Positions 1 to 11,272 of a stretch of DNA of 64,000 bases are shown in pieces. Position numbers and translations under genes: made by a program. Each line of letters opens with the position of its first letter. Position 1 is the first letter of the stretch. This stretch comes from Celoporthe dispersa (Eukaryota > Ascomycota > Sordariomycetes > Diaporthales > Cryphonectriaceae): contig WAID01000009.1 of the NCBI GenBank assembly GCA_016584495.1, positions 2,542,001 to 2,606,000 of the forward strand, read 5' to 3'. The notes beneath the pieces were generated by a model. That model did not search any database and was not told the origin of the DNA. It was given only the letters and a program-made list of their open reading frames with translations.

Positions 1-2
1 CC

Positions 3-390
3 CCAAACGACAAATTCTACTTCGAACTTAAGGTGTTGGGGCAACAAAGCTCTTGGAGGCACGTCCACCCACCCCTCCCCCTTCTTTCTCCCCTATGCCG
101 TCGAATGTATATTGCTACCGCTCATACTGAAAGTTATTAGCTACGTCGCCATCGGCTTCGGCACGAAAGAAGCACGTCTAAGCAGACTGCCCGGCCTCCA
201 TTCGGCGAAATCGTGGGGCTACCACAGCGATGACGGCGAAATATATGAAGAAGAAAGAATGCGCAGCATTGGCCAGACATTTTCCGAGACTGGCATTATT
301 GGATGCTGCATAGACCCTATCAAAGGGACGGCGGTCTTCACTAGGAATGGGAAACGTCAAAGTGCGTGCATCTTTACATAACTGAATCAC
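3..390 (+). pseudogene. Truncated SPRY-domain gene remnant
   Basis: From base 3 the frame reads PNDKFYFELKVLGQQSSW, the start of a SPRY fold (YFE-K motif). After an apparent intron of roughly 60 nt ending near 130, it continues with VAIGFGTKEARLSRLPG, SWGYHSDDG and GTAVFTRNGKRQ, the central and late SPRY strands of RanBPM- and NLR-type proteins. A possible donor (GTGCGT) follows NGKRQ, but the sequence beyond about 415 becomes AT-rich and stops at once, so the last SPRY strands (normally LYPTVGL-like) are missing. The 5' part lies outside the window. SPRY domains are binding modules, and in fungi they often end ankyrin or NACHT proteins. I see a remnant or the damaged 3' end of a gene, not a complete one. 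Its closeness to a HET gene may point to a former allorecognition locus, which is inference. Confidence 0.6.
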
Positions 391-831
391 TGGGTGCGAA
401 GCCTCTAATTTGCTATCGTCTATAAGAGAAATCGTTAAAGATATAAAAAGAATGTAAGAGTCTAATTCATACGAATCAACTTGTAAAAGTGCTCAATTAG
501 TAATAAGATTTGCTATAATTACTAGATATAAAGGTCGGTAGCAGCTCGCTAGCAAGCTGCTATCGAAGCTAAATAATGCAATAACATTATGCTTTGTTAA
601 TGATTATACTCATCACGTGCAAAGTTCCTGTTAAGTAGCAGCTTCTGAAACATGCATGTCAGCAACTAATGAAGGCTTGCATAGGATGCTTACGATAATC
701 GAATGAGTAATTAATTGGCCGTCCAACCCCAAAGTTGAGCTTTAAGCCCCCCTCCCCGCTCTTTGATCTTGACACGCTAAAGTATCCAACAAGTCCTCAG
801 CTCAGCGAACAAGTGATGTACTATCATCACC
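391..831. other. Intergenic, upstream of HET gene
   Basis: AT-rich from 400 to about 720 with no coding signal, then pyrimidine-rich just before the HET start. It should hold the HET promoter. I see no RNA gene or repeat. Confidence 0.5.
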
Positions 832-2988
832 ATGGAACAAAATCAGAACGTTGCCAAGCTTCTCTATGAGCCTCTCCGTGAGGATACACAGGAAGTCCGA
901 GTCATCGCTATTGAATCCGCGCCTCCTGCCGGTCACGGCCTCATCCGTTGCCGCCTGCGTACTATAACCCTTGGCAAGGCTTTTAAAAAGTACTTTGCCT
1001 TGTCGTACGTTGTAAGGAGTTATTTTCCTTTTGCTTCGTTCCCTGGAGAAGAAACTTGAGTGGTGAAGAGTCCCCATGCTAAGAACGGGGGGAAATCAAT
1101 GAAGTGGGGCAATGCAAGCGACACAGAATCCATCTTGGTCAATGGTTACGAGTTTCAGGCGACGAAAAGCCTCACCGAGGCTCTCCGATACATACCGCTT
1201 TCGGAGCCCGAGGCGAAGATAGCTTTATGGGTTGATGCGGTATGCATCAACCAGCATGATACGCTCGAGAGAGACTCTCAAGTCTCTCTGATGGGATCTA
1301 TCTACAAAAGCACTCGCCAGGTGGTATGCTGGCTTGGTCCGGAAGACACGAGCAGCGCTATCGTCTTGAGCTTTTTGCAACAGATAAAAGCTGATTTAGA
1401 TCAGAGCGATCAATGGGGAGCGACGAACTATTGTCCTTTTGATCGTCCGGCATATCACAAGTTTTTTGGAAGTGCGGAATGGTCTGGACTTGTCCGTGCA
1501 CCAGTATTCTCAGCAAGAGCTTATTGGCAGAGGGCATGGACTTTTCAGGAGATTATCCTTAGTCCAAGTTGTCGCCTTATTGCTGGATCCTGCTCGGTGC
1601 TTCTCGAGGATCTGGAAAGAGTTATATCTTGGATCCGCGAGTTTGTGACACGCGAACTTACAACAGGCGCCTTTCGCAATATGCTATCTTCCAATGCCTG
1701 GGGCGCCTTGACAGATATATATCGATTTTCTGAGCACGACTTTCCGTTAGTGAACATATTGGCAGTTCGGAAGAGCTATCAATTTCAGCGACAATCAAGC
1801 TACGAACAAGCAGTCAGTGTAGCAAGATATATGCAACAACGGAAGGCGACTGATCTTCGCGACAAGGTATACGCGGTAGCAATGCTTGGCGATATCGGGA
1901 TGAAGATCGACTATTCGTCCTCGATCCGAGACGTCTACACGAGGTTCTCCGGGAGCATGGTCGAAAAGATTCCTGACATTGGTACCATCCTGGACGAAAG
2001 CCATACAAACATTGCGTCATCATCATTCAGCCTGCCCTCTTGGGTTGCAAATTGGGCCCCTCGCGGCTCGAGCCCAGAACATGCGGGCGGTGTGCCGTAC
2101 TACTCCTCCGCTAACAATAACTGTCAAACGGAAGCGAGGATCGTGAGGGCGCTGGGGGAGATATTACATGTTAAAGGAGTACGGGTCGGATGCATACATG
2201 ACTGCTTGACGACGCACCCTGAACAACAAAGCTCCTCAACAAATGCAGAATCGGTTGGTGTGAGGGCACAAGCTGATACGCCATACTTCGCCAAAGTGGC
2301 CGAATTCTTGTTCCAGAGTGACACGACCAGGATTCTCAAAGAGCTCATTCCAGCGCCGTTGCATTTCCACGCCTACCCAAACGGTATGCCCAAGCTCGCC
2401 GCTATGCTCAACATGATGCAGGCTTTGCATCACTACGAAACACGTATGGTCCAGTATAATACGGCATTCGGTGAGAAGGTAGAGGCTTTGATCATATTAA
2501 TGCGTATACTGATGATTGAGTCTGGAGACTCAATTAGCGTTCGGTTGGGGGCCGTCGATACTGGCAAGAATTACCTGTCGCAGGTGCTTGATCCAACAAG
2601 GGCAGATGTTCTAGACTGGCATAATCTTCTTGTGGAGGTCGCTCGAGAAATCTTCAATGAGAGCGATGGTCGTTTACATCAATCGGGGCAGCGGAGCAAA
2701 GCTGATGAGCTGCTCCGGCTTTTTGTCAACAGGTCTCCATTCAGTCCTGCGCGACGTGGGAAGCCGTTTCTGCTCTCTAATGGCTATATGGGATACGGGA
2801 AAGCGAATTTTACCAAAGGCGATATTGTATTCGTGCTAGGTTCATGCTCCGTACCAGTTATTCTGCGAGATCATGGAGGATACTATGAGTTCTTAACGAG
2901 GTGCTATATAGAAGGGCTGATGAGGGGTGAAATATGGACGAGTGCAGAGCAACAGAGTTTGAAAATGGAGGATATTACTATAAAATGA
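832..2988 (+). CDS. HET-domain (heterokaryon incompatibility) protein
   Basis: Two exons, 832-1011 and 1105-2988, give 687 residues. The 93-nt intron has donor GTAAGG, branch-like GCTAAGA and acceptor AAG, and it rejoins the hallmark ALSY-V/WG across the junction. HET motifs follow in order: ALSYVWG (about 56-62), WVDAVCINQHD, a stretch ending in VCWLGPED, and the third motif YWQRAWTFQEI. The C-terminus has the usual closing motifs GDIVFVLGSCSVPVILR and EGLMRGE. HET proteins trigger cell death when incompatible hyphae fuse. No partner domain (NACHT, WD40, ankyrin) is visible, so this is a stand-alone HET protein of common length. The start codon gives the standard N-terminus with LLYEPL just ahead of the domain. 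The gene ends only a few bases before the inverted repeat at the edge of the RIP island, yet it shows no RIP-type stops. Confidence 0.93.
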
Positions 2989-2995
2989 ATTGTAT

Positions 2996-3027
2996 ATTGT
3001 TATGACCCATCCAACATGCAGGTCACG
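2996..3027 (+). repeat. Left arm of 32-bp island-edge inverted repeat
   Basis: The 32 bases just after the HET stop codon match the reverse complement of 36158-36189 at 30 of 32 positions. Both mismatches are transitions (C/T and G/A), as RIP would cause. The core reads TATGACCCATCC. The two arms sit at opposite edges of the AT-rich island. Confidence 0.75.
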
Positions 3028-3701
3028 ACAGGGAAACAGCACAGCACTAAGGCTACTCGGAACGGACCCCCAGGAGCCGAGAGTCCAACACTCTAGTGCA
3101 GAAATGGGAACGCAGGATTACATAAGCAAAGGTTAGGGTTCGGGACCCACCGCCTATAAGGAATCGATCGCTAGGCGAATAATTCAAGACTTGCCTAGCA
3201 ACAATCAGAACATAAGCACCATAGGCAGGACTGAAAAGCTGGATATATAAAGACATGTTTATTACTATTAGATAGATTCAATATATAGCTCTTCAGTCGT
3301 CAATCTAAGTATTACTTTTGATACAAGTAATAGCCTCACCGCTAGTGATATACTGCAGACTTACTCAAATATTTCCGATATTTATTTGGATTACACTTCG
3401 ATATCGCTCTTGTTAGCATAAATTCTTTGTATACTTATTGAACGCTTAGGCTACAGCAGTGCTTATTACAAGAGAATTTGCTTAAAGAAAAGAATAAATA
3501 ATTGCTATATTAAAGCTGAATAATTCTAAAAAAAGAAAATTTTGAAAATATTAGCTTAAATAGTATTAATAAATATAGAAATTTCAGAAATATTAATCAA
3601 AATAAATTTAAATTGAAAATTTTTGCTAATATATTTAGCTATTTAATTAGAAAAGAAAGAATTAAAAAAAGAATTAGTATTTAAATATTAATAATAATTA
3701 A
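3028..3701. other. Transition into AT-rich island
   Basis: Base composition falls from normal to strongly AT-rich between about 3250 and 3500. I see no gene. The last five bases (3697-3701) are the left TSD of the MITE. Confidence 0.5.
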
Positions 3702-3792
3702 TGATGCACACCTATTTAACTGTGTTTGCCGTACTATTCTGCCAGTCAAGGCACGCATACTCTTTTGCATAGTATAGTGGTCCAGTGCATCA
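3702..3792 (-). mobile_element. 91-bp MITE, copy 1
   Basis: A 91-bp unit with terminal inverted repeats TGATGCAC / GTGCATCA, flanked by the direct repeat ATTAA (3697-3701 and 3793-3797). It matches 10456-10546 in inverted orientation with only about three C/T differences. Internal GC is far higher than its surroundings, which fits a repeat too short to trigger RIP. It has no coding capacity. Superfamily unknown. Confidence 0.8.
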
Positions 3793-3797
3793 ATTAA

Positions 3798-4344
3798 GCA
3801 AAATTAGTATTTAAGAATATTAAGAATATTTAGATTTCTTTATTAATATTTAAGAATATTATTTTGCTTTAAATTAAAGCAAAATATTAAGCTTGCTTAT
3901 TTTAATTATTTTCAAATTCTGCTTTGCTTTAAATTAATTTAAGAAAATTATTTATTTTATAATTCAAATTAGAATAGCTTAATTGCTAGTTTGCTTATAT
4001 TGAAATAAAAAATTATTCGATTTATTTGCTTATAGCTATAATAAAAATGGAATTTTTTATTTAATTTTTTAAATATTATATAACAGCATTTTTAATATAA
4101 TTTGCTTATATTTGCGAAATATAAAAATTACAATAGTTATTTATATTATAGCAATTGCTTATATATTCTAAATTTATTTAATTTGTATTAGTTTATTATT
4201 TTATAATAGCTAATTAAATATAGAAATAAATAAAAATTATTTCTAAATAGCTTTAATTCTATCTAATAAAGCAAAAACTTCGATATTTTTCAATAAAAGC
4301 AAAAGCTTTATAATAAGAATTCTATCTTATTAATAGTTTAAAAC
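3798..4344. other. AT-rich, no recognisable content
   Basis: Almost pure A+T with frequent stops in all frames. I see no domain, RNA or repeat end. Confidence 0.4.
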
Positions 4345-5051
4345 TCAAAGACGGAGATTACTATGCATTTAGGATCGAGAGGATTATATAATCAGCTTAT
4401 ATAATAGTATAGGCGCTTGTTCAAAAGAGGAATAGTAAGAGGGGTTGATTTATATTGTATTGTTGTTGTTGTTGTTGTTGTTGTGCTTTTCTTTCTTTCT
4501 TTCCTCGAGAGAGGAAGGGAAAGCATTTATTTATAATTGAACTATTCTAGTTTCTCGAATATTCTATTGCTATTGATTTATAATCAACAGCCGTTGATTT
4601 GTAAGCATTTATCAGCTATTATAAATCAACATTGCATTCGTATATATTAGTTATTACGCAGAGGGCTTCGAGGAAAAATATATAATACAATAAGGTTTGG
4701 CTTTCGCTACTTTAGTATTTCTCGAAACTTCTAGCACCTTCTGCTTATGTAATATGCTTAGTAAGCAACCCCTTACATAATCATATGTTATATCACTATA
4801 TAATGTATAGTGATTAGTAATATGGTTTCCTTGGCTCTATAGCTCGTTTAGTTATTGAATAATAAGAGAAAATATATATATATTTATATATTCGAATTTC
4901 TTCGAATGTTTATTGTTTCTCTTTCCTATTTGAGCATATATGGAAACATATATATATTATTTTATATATTATCAGCTATAAGTTATTGCTGACGTAATAT
5001 GATTACGTAATATTTATAGTTATAGTATAAATATAGTTATATATGCTTATA
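4345..5051 (-). mobile_element. Copia family A LTR (isolated)
   Basis: Full-length copy (707 bp) of the ~693-bp LTR that bounds copia A2, in the same orientation, with the shared ends TCAAAGACGG at the left and GCTTATA at the right (plus-strand reading). It contains a longer GTT microsatellite (around 4462-4483) than its relatives. The flanking pentamers AAAAC and GTTTT are not a direct duplication, so it is not a clean solo LTR. It joins copia B pol sequence directly on its right. Confidence 0.75.
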
Positions 5052-6930
5052 GTTTTCAATAATATTATTACTATTATTAAAAAGCAATATCAGCTATTTT
5101 ACTAAACTTTTTTATAGAAACTAAGTTATTTCTATTAAAAGAAGAGGATTGTAAAAATAGCTTATCTAATATATTGATTTCTTCAATAATATTATTATCT
5201 ATTAATTTATTTTATAATTTAGATAATAATTTATTATTTGAAATAATATTGGATTTATTATTTAAGCTATTTAAATCGATATAATTTATATTATTATTTA
5301 TATTATTATTTATTTTCGATATATACTTATTTTTATCTAATATTTTCAGAAAGCTGTTTTCGATTATTTTTAAATCTCGAATCTATATTAGCTGGCTGCA
5401 TTTTAAATCCTATATTTTATAATTTGTATTATTTTCGCCAAAGCTAATTAATAAATCTAGAGCAGTTTTAGATTCGATTTTAGTTCTCTTATTAGATTCT
5501 TTTAATTTATAATATAATAGGCTATCGAAAACCTTTATATTATTAATATTCGATTTATTTTTATTTTTTAATTCGAAGAGCATTTTGAAGCTAATAGATA
5601 AATATAATATACGATTATATAAATAAGCAGCTATTATTAATACTTTGCTCTATAAATAAGAGAATAAATTAGTATTTATTAATAAAGCTTTTATTTTATT
5701 TAATAAAGTTCAATTTATTCTTTTTATAGTATTATTTTGTTATAATATATAAGATAAAGATTTTTGATATATTATATTAATATTATTTAATATATACTTA
5801 AATCGTTTATTAATATATTCAATATTATTATTACTTGCAAATCGCTTGATTTTATTTATATATTGATTTTCAGCTATTGCTTTAAATTTATTAAAAGTAG
5901 CTAATGCTTTATTTTTCGATTTTAATAATTCAATTTCGATATATTTCGTTTTTTTATTAAGAAAAGTAATAAAATACTTATATTTATTATAAGTAAGTAG
6001 ATTAATTAGCCTATATATATCTGAATTAATCTTTTCGAGATATTTAATTACTTTTAGCAATTTCGAAAATTTATTTATATCTTGCATTATATTTGCTTTA
6101 TAATAGATTTTGCAATTCGATATTTTATTTATATTGTTTATTTTCATTTATTTATTTTTCAAATTTAAGCTTTCTATATTAGTAATTAATTTACTAATAG
6201 CTTTTTTATTTATATAGCTAAATCGCTTATATAATAATTCTATTTTATTTTATTTATTTGAATTAATTATAAATATTTTTGTTGATTTCTTAATAAATTT
6301 AATAGATAAATAATATAAATTATCTATTTTTTCACTAATAAAAAGAGTTTTCTAATTTTTCAATAATATTATATTAATATTATTAAAATAATTATTAATA
6401 TTTTTAGATAAATAATTTTATAATATTAAATTAATATCTATTTTAAATATATAATAGCAATTATTTAATAATAAATACTCTTTTATATTAGTAAATTCAA
6501 TATAAATTATACTAATGCTTTTTATTTCTAACTTTTTTACTTTTCTCTAGCTTATAGTTTTATTATATTCTGTAAAAGATCGAAAATAGCTCTTATTATA
6601 TATTATATTTCGTTTAATAGCTGAATCTATTATAAAATTAGTATAATAATTATTATTTATATAATAAGTATTTAATACTTTTATTGCTTGAATTTTAGCT
6701 ATTGATGAATTTATTTGTTCGATAATTCAGCTTATTTTAATAGTATTATTAGTTAAATTATTTTCGATTTGAGGATTATTTTTTATAATTATATTTACTT
6801 ATAGAGTAAAATTATTAATTAAATCGAAATTAATATCCAGATTTATTTCTTCAATATATTAATTAGCTAAAGAATGCTAAACGCTAATTAAATAACAAAT
6901 AACAAATAAATTAATAATTTTGATCAAATC
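5052..6930 (-). pseudogene. Copia family B pol fragment (protease end and integrase)
   Basis: Read on the minus strand from 6900 down: a protease/pre-integrase stretch (NKSYFRSFTEYNKTISW, then a pre-integrase segment), a zinc-type ISNCKIYYKANIM segment, and the integrase core at 5740-6147 (DIYRLINL, KYKYFITFLNKKTKYIEI, NNNIEYINKRFK). The integrase C-terminal part continues to about 5200 (RTLLNKI-like, AAYLYNR, WDLKCS). These are Ty1/copia signatures. RT and RNase H are absent: the element is cut by the LTR at 5051. Many TAG/TAA codons stand where the family has Trp or Gln, which indicates RIP. The integrase differs clearly from the one in copia A1 and A2, so this is a second family. Confidence 0.72.
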
Positions 6931-7739
6931 AGTAAAACTAGATTGAAAGAAATTCAATTATAAATATATTGAATATTTCCTATTCGAATAGATAGAATAA
7001 TCATCAACGAATACAATAATTCTTCAACTATTGATTATCAACCTTCAACTTCTTCAACTATTGACTATCAACCTTCAACTTCTTCAACTTTTCAATTTTC
7101 CCACTTCCTACTATCTTTTGAAATTATGAGCCCGGATTTGCTATAAATTCGGGAAAACTTCGAAAATATCACTTTTATACGATTTTTCATCCGATTTACC
7201 TTTTTTAACGAAAAAGGCTCTTTTTCCATTGAAAAATCAATTTTTTGCGAAAAATCACTTTTTCGCATAAAATACTATAATTACTATTTTTTCGAAAAAG
7301 ATACACTTTTTCGATTTTTCGACCTATTCTCTTTTCGGAATACTAAATCTATTAATATATTATATTAATAATATAAAATTGCATATATAATAATTACTTC
7401 GATTTTATATATTTATTTTATTTATTGCAAAAAACAATTTTGCAATTTAAAATATTCAATTCGAGCTAATTCGAATGAATTCGCATTTTTGCAAAAATAT
7501 TCACTTTTTCTTAACTAATAAAATTGATATAAGAAAACTAACCAAATATATTAATTTAGGCATAAATATATTAGTATTTTATATTATTATATTTCAATTA
7601 TTTATTTTTATATAATATAAAAATAATTGAAATAGCAATCTTATTTAAGCTTCGAATTCTTTTCGCTTGCTTTAAAAGTAAAGAAAATTATATTATTTAA
7701 ACTATTCGCATTAAAAGCATCTTATATTAGAAAAAAGTA
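6931..7739. other. AT-rich segment with short tandem repeat
   Basis: Contains two tandem units of about 31 bp with the core CTTCAACTATTGA (around 7020-7090). A slightly less AT-biased stretch (7090-7340) is rich in TTTTCGA words. It lies between two oppositely oriented copia fragments and could be a decayed LTR or leader. No gene. Confidence 0.4.
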
Positions 7740-8640
7740 TATAATATTATTTTATACAAATATATTTTAATTTAATAAAAAGCTAATCAATAAAATAATA
7801 AAAAAGATAATAATTTTTCTATAGACTTATTGCAAGAATTAGCTAAAATATGCAATATTATTTTACTAATAGCTTAAGAGGATATAATAGCAAAAGATTT
7901 AATTATTCTATTAATAGAAGATAATCTTTTATAATAAATTCAATATTTATTAATAGTATTCGAAATATAGAAGAAATTAGAATATTTATATAATTCTAAA
8001 AGATTTATATTAATATTTTTAATTTATAAAGAATTCTTTACTTTGCAATTCGAAGAATTAATAGAAAAATTTATTAATTTTATTAAATGAATTTTAAATA
8101 AATTAAAATCCAAGAATATTAATTTACTTAATAAACTAGTTTTAATTTAGATTCTCAAAAGCTTTCCTAACAAATATAATAACTTTATTTCTTTAGTTAT
8201 ACAATAATGCTAAATTAATCCTAGCGCATATATAATTACAATGCTAATTGCTATTCTTTTAAATAAATCTAAAAGAATTAGTACTAATTCGAAAAAGATT
8301 CTTTTTATTAGAAATAATAAAAGAACTTTAATTCGAATTCGAATTCGAAATCGAATCAAATTACGAAAAAACTATAGAAAAAGATAAAAAGCAAATATTA
8401 CAAGTATTGCAATATACCTACCTATAATATAAGAGATTGCTTTTATTTATTTCCTAATAAAGCTTTTAAGGATTGGGATTTATCAAAAAATCCTAAATTA
8501 ATTAATAAATCGATTAAATCAAGCTCTCAAATTAATATTGCTCGAGAAATAAGAAAAGCTAATATCAATATATTAATTGCAATAAAAGCTGAAATTAATA
8601 ATCTATCTCTTATTTAAGAAAATTAATAGAATTTTTCAAT
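7740..8640 (+). pseudogene. Copia gag fragment with CCHC zinc knuckle
   Basis: Plus-strand reading gives gag-like helices (WKKLEYLYNSKRF, then LKSKNIN and KSFPNKYN), interrupted by RIP-type stops. Near 8400-8445 comes a zinc knuckle, KYCNIPTYNIRDCF, followed by YLFPNKAFKDW. The third ligand reads Tyr instead of His and the Cys ahead of KYC reads Tyr, both single C-to-T effects. It runs opposite to the neighbouring copia B pol, so the two pieces are head to head and cannot be one intact element as they stand. Confidence 0.65.
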
Positions 8641-9699
8641 TAATTTTAATTTTCTAATAATATTCGAATATTGAAATTCTAATTTAATTATAGAATTCCG
8701 TTTCTATAGTATTCTATTATTATTTAATCTTATTTGATTAATATAATATTCTTTTTATATAGAATTCTATTATTATTTAATTTAATAATGAATGTTTGTT
8801 TTAAACTAATTATAGGATAAAATTCCTATTATGGAGCTTTTGCTCCTAATTGAAAGATATAAAGCTATTTATAAATAATCTTTAATTATTTCTGTATCTA
8901 ATTAGCTATTATAGAATAATAGACTAATAATACTTTAACGATTTGGCATTAAAATTTTGAATTCTCAATTTTTAATAATTTATTCTAAATAATTTAAATA
9001 CTATATTATTTTTTTTATTATAATTTGCATATTTAATAAATAACAATATTAATGCTTTAATATATTATATATATTATTTTTTAAAATTATATATGCTTTT
9101 TTTTAAAAATATAGAATTTTTTTATTTAATTTTTAATATTGAATTGCAATTTTTCGAAATTTAACAAAATTTATATTTTAAATATTATAATACGAATAAT
9201 TCAATTAAATATATTTAATATGATAAAAGAAATTTATTAAAAATATTTGATAAGAAATAATACTATAATTTTTATTAAAAAAACAAGAAAATATTATAAA
9301 ATTTTAAAAAATAGCAAAAAGTAAAAATGTTTGCTTTTTTATTTTGCAAAAATATTTGAATTTGAATTTATTAATTCTATTCGATATTTCAATTAAAAAA
9401 GTATAATAATAAAAAACAAAATATATAAAAATTTATAAGAAATTATTAAAAATAATAATTTATAAAAAGAAATAATATTACAATAAAAGAATAGCATAGT
9501 ATTAAAGTTATTTGAAATAAAATTTTAAAAATTGAAAATTCAATATTTTAATGCAAAAATGAATTAAAATAATAAAAATCAATTATTTAATTATTAATAA
9601 ATTAAATAAACTAAATAAATTAAAATAAAAAATTCAATATATAGCTTTTTAATTATAAATTTAAATATTATATTTAATATAAATAATAATTTTATTATT
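8641..9699. other. AT-rich, no recognisable content
   Basis: Homopolymer-rich A+T sequence. I could not recognise any domain. 9700-9704 (AATAA) is the left TSD of copia A1. Confidence 0.4.
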
Positions 9700-9704
9700 A
9701 ATAA

Positions 9705-10400
9705 TATAAGCATATATAACTATATTTATATTATAATTATAAATATTATGTAATTATATTACGTCAGCAATAATTTATAGCTGATTATATATAAAATAAT
9801 ATATATATATTTCTATATATGCTCAAATAGAAAAGAGAAATAATAAACATTCGAAGAAATTCGAATATATAAATATATATATATTTCTCTTATTATTCAA
9901 TAACTAAACGAGCTATAGAGCCAAGGAAACCCTATTACTAATCACTATACATTATATAGTAATATAATATATGATTATGTAAGGGGTTGCTTACTAAGAA
10001 TATTACATAAGCAGAAGGTGCTAGAAGTTTCGAGAAATACTAAGGTAGCGAAAGCCAAACCTTATCGTATTATATATTTTTCCTCGAAGCCCTCTGCGTA
10101 ATAACTAATATATACGAATGCAATGTTGATTTATAATAGCTGATAAATGCTTACAAATCAACAGCTGTTGATTATAAATCAATAGCAATAGAATATTCGA
10201 GAAACTAGAATAGTTCAATTATAAATAAATGCCTTCCCTTCCTCTCTCGAGGAAAGAAAGAAAGCAAGCGCAACAATAATAACAATACAATATAAATCAA
10301 CCCCTCTTATTATTCCTCTTTTGAACAAGCGCCTATACTATTATATAAGCTGATTATATAATCCCTTCGATCCTAAATGCATAATAATCTCCGTCTTTGA
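9705..10400 (+). repeat. 5' LTR of copia A1
   Basis: 696 bp, reverse complement of the LTRs at 26999-27690, 34323-35015 and 4345-5051. Begins TATAAGCATA (probably TG at the start before RIP) and ends GTCTTTGA, so the 3' end lacks the usual CA. Confidence 0.8.
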
Positions 10401-10909
10401 GCTACTAATATAAATATAGTATTTAATAAACGATTATTATCAAATTATTATTATTTGATGCACTGGACCATTATACTATGCAAAAGAGTATGCGTGCCTT
10501 GACTGGCAGAATAGTATGGCAAACATAGTTAAATAGGTGTGCATCATTATATAAATAAAACTATAAACTAGGGTAATGCTTTTACTATAAAAGTAAAAGA
10601 AGAAAGCGATCTTATTATTGAATTTAATAATAATAAATATTTTTCTATTAAAAACGTATATTATATTCCTAAATTAAGAGTTAATCTATTATTAGTTAAT
10701 AAATTAATAACTAATTATAATATAAAATCAATATTCGATAATAATATTATTACTTTATATAAGGAAAATATGCTTATATTAATAAGAAAATGCGAAAATA
10801 AGCTTTATACTATTTAAGCTCGCATTTTTATTTTGAAAAAGTAATTTCTTTATTCAATTTCTTCAAATAATAATAATAATATAATAAAGCAATAGCATAT
10901 ACGCTTAGA
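10401..10909 (+). pseudogene. Copia A1 pre-integrase fragment
   Basis: Matches the A2 minus strand between about 31340 and 30970. It includes RVNLLLVNKLITNYNIK and a KLYTI motif, the GAG-pre-integrase segment of Ty1/copia. Interrupted by the MITE at 10456-10546 and, after 10909, by the gypsy insertion. Not translatable because of stops. Confidence 0.65.
10456..10546 (+). mobile_element. 91-bp MITE, copy 2, inside copia A1
   Basis: Same length and TIRs as copy 1 at 3702-3792, in inverse orientation. Comparison with the uninterrupted A2 sequence shows an empty site CTATTATTATATAAAT and a 5-bp duplication TTATA (left copy mutated to TTATT). This proves insertion after A1 arrived. Confidence 0.82.
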
Positions 10910-10914
10910 GTATA

Positions 10915-11272
10915 TGTTGGGCAGCTGAAGTATGCAATATATTGCAGATATATTACGAAGGATGCTCTTTCTTCGAAGAAGAAAGAGAAACGATATCTAT
11001 CCTAGATATATATATAGTTGTCAGGAGCTGCGGGAGAATACAGAGTGAATTCACTATAGTTACACTCGGTGAATTCATCCGGCATTCGCTAATAAATTCA
11101 CTATGCATTCTATAATAAATGCACTATGCATTCTATAATAAATGCACTATGCATTCTATAGTGAATTCATTATACATTTATTAGTGAATTCACTATATAT
11201 TCCGTAGTAAATTCATTATATATTCTATAATGAATGCATTATTAAATAATAGTGAATAATATAAGTGTATCA
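10915..11272 (-). repeat. Gypsy LTR, left (3' LTR)
   Basis: 358 bp. Its second half is an array of imperfect repeats of about 21-22 bp with the palindromic core GTGAATTCAC and the linker TATGCATTCTATA. It starts with un-RIPped TGTTGGGCAG, whereas the right copy reads TATTAAGCAG. Confidence 0.88.

Noticed and set aside
4460..4484. GTT microsatellite as a possible gene-linked repeat
   Set aside because: It belongs to the copia A LTR and recurs with different lengths in the other LTR copies.
11040..11272. Regular palindromic repeats resembling a CRISPR array
   Set aside because: They are degenerate tandem units within both LTRs of a gypsy element, without unique spacers, in a eukaryotic genome.
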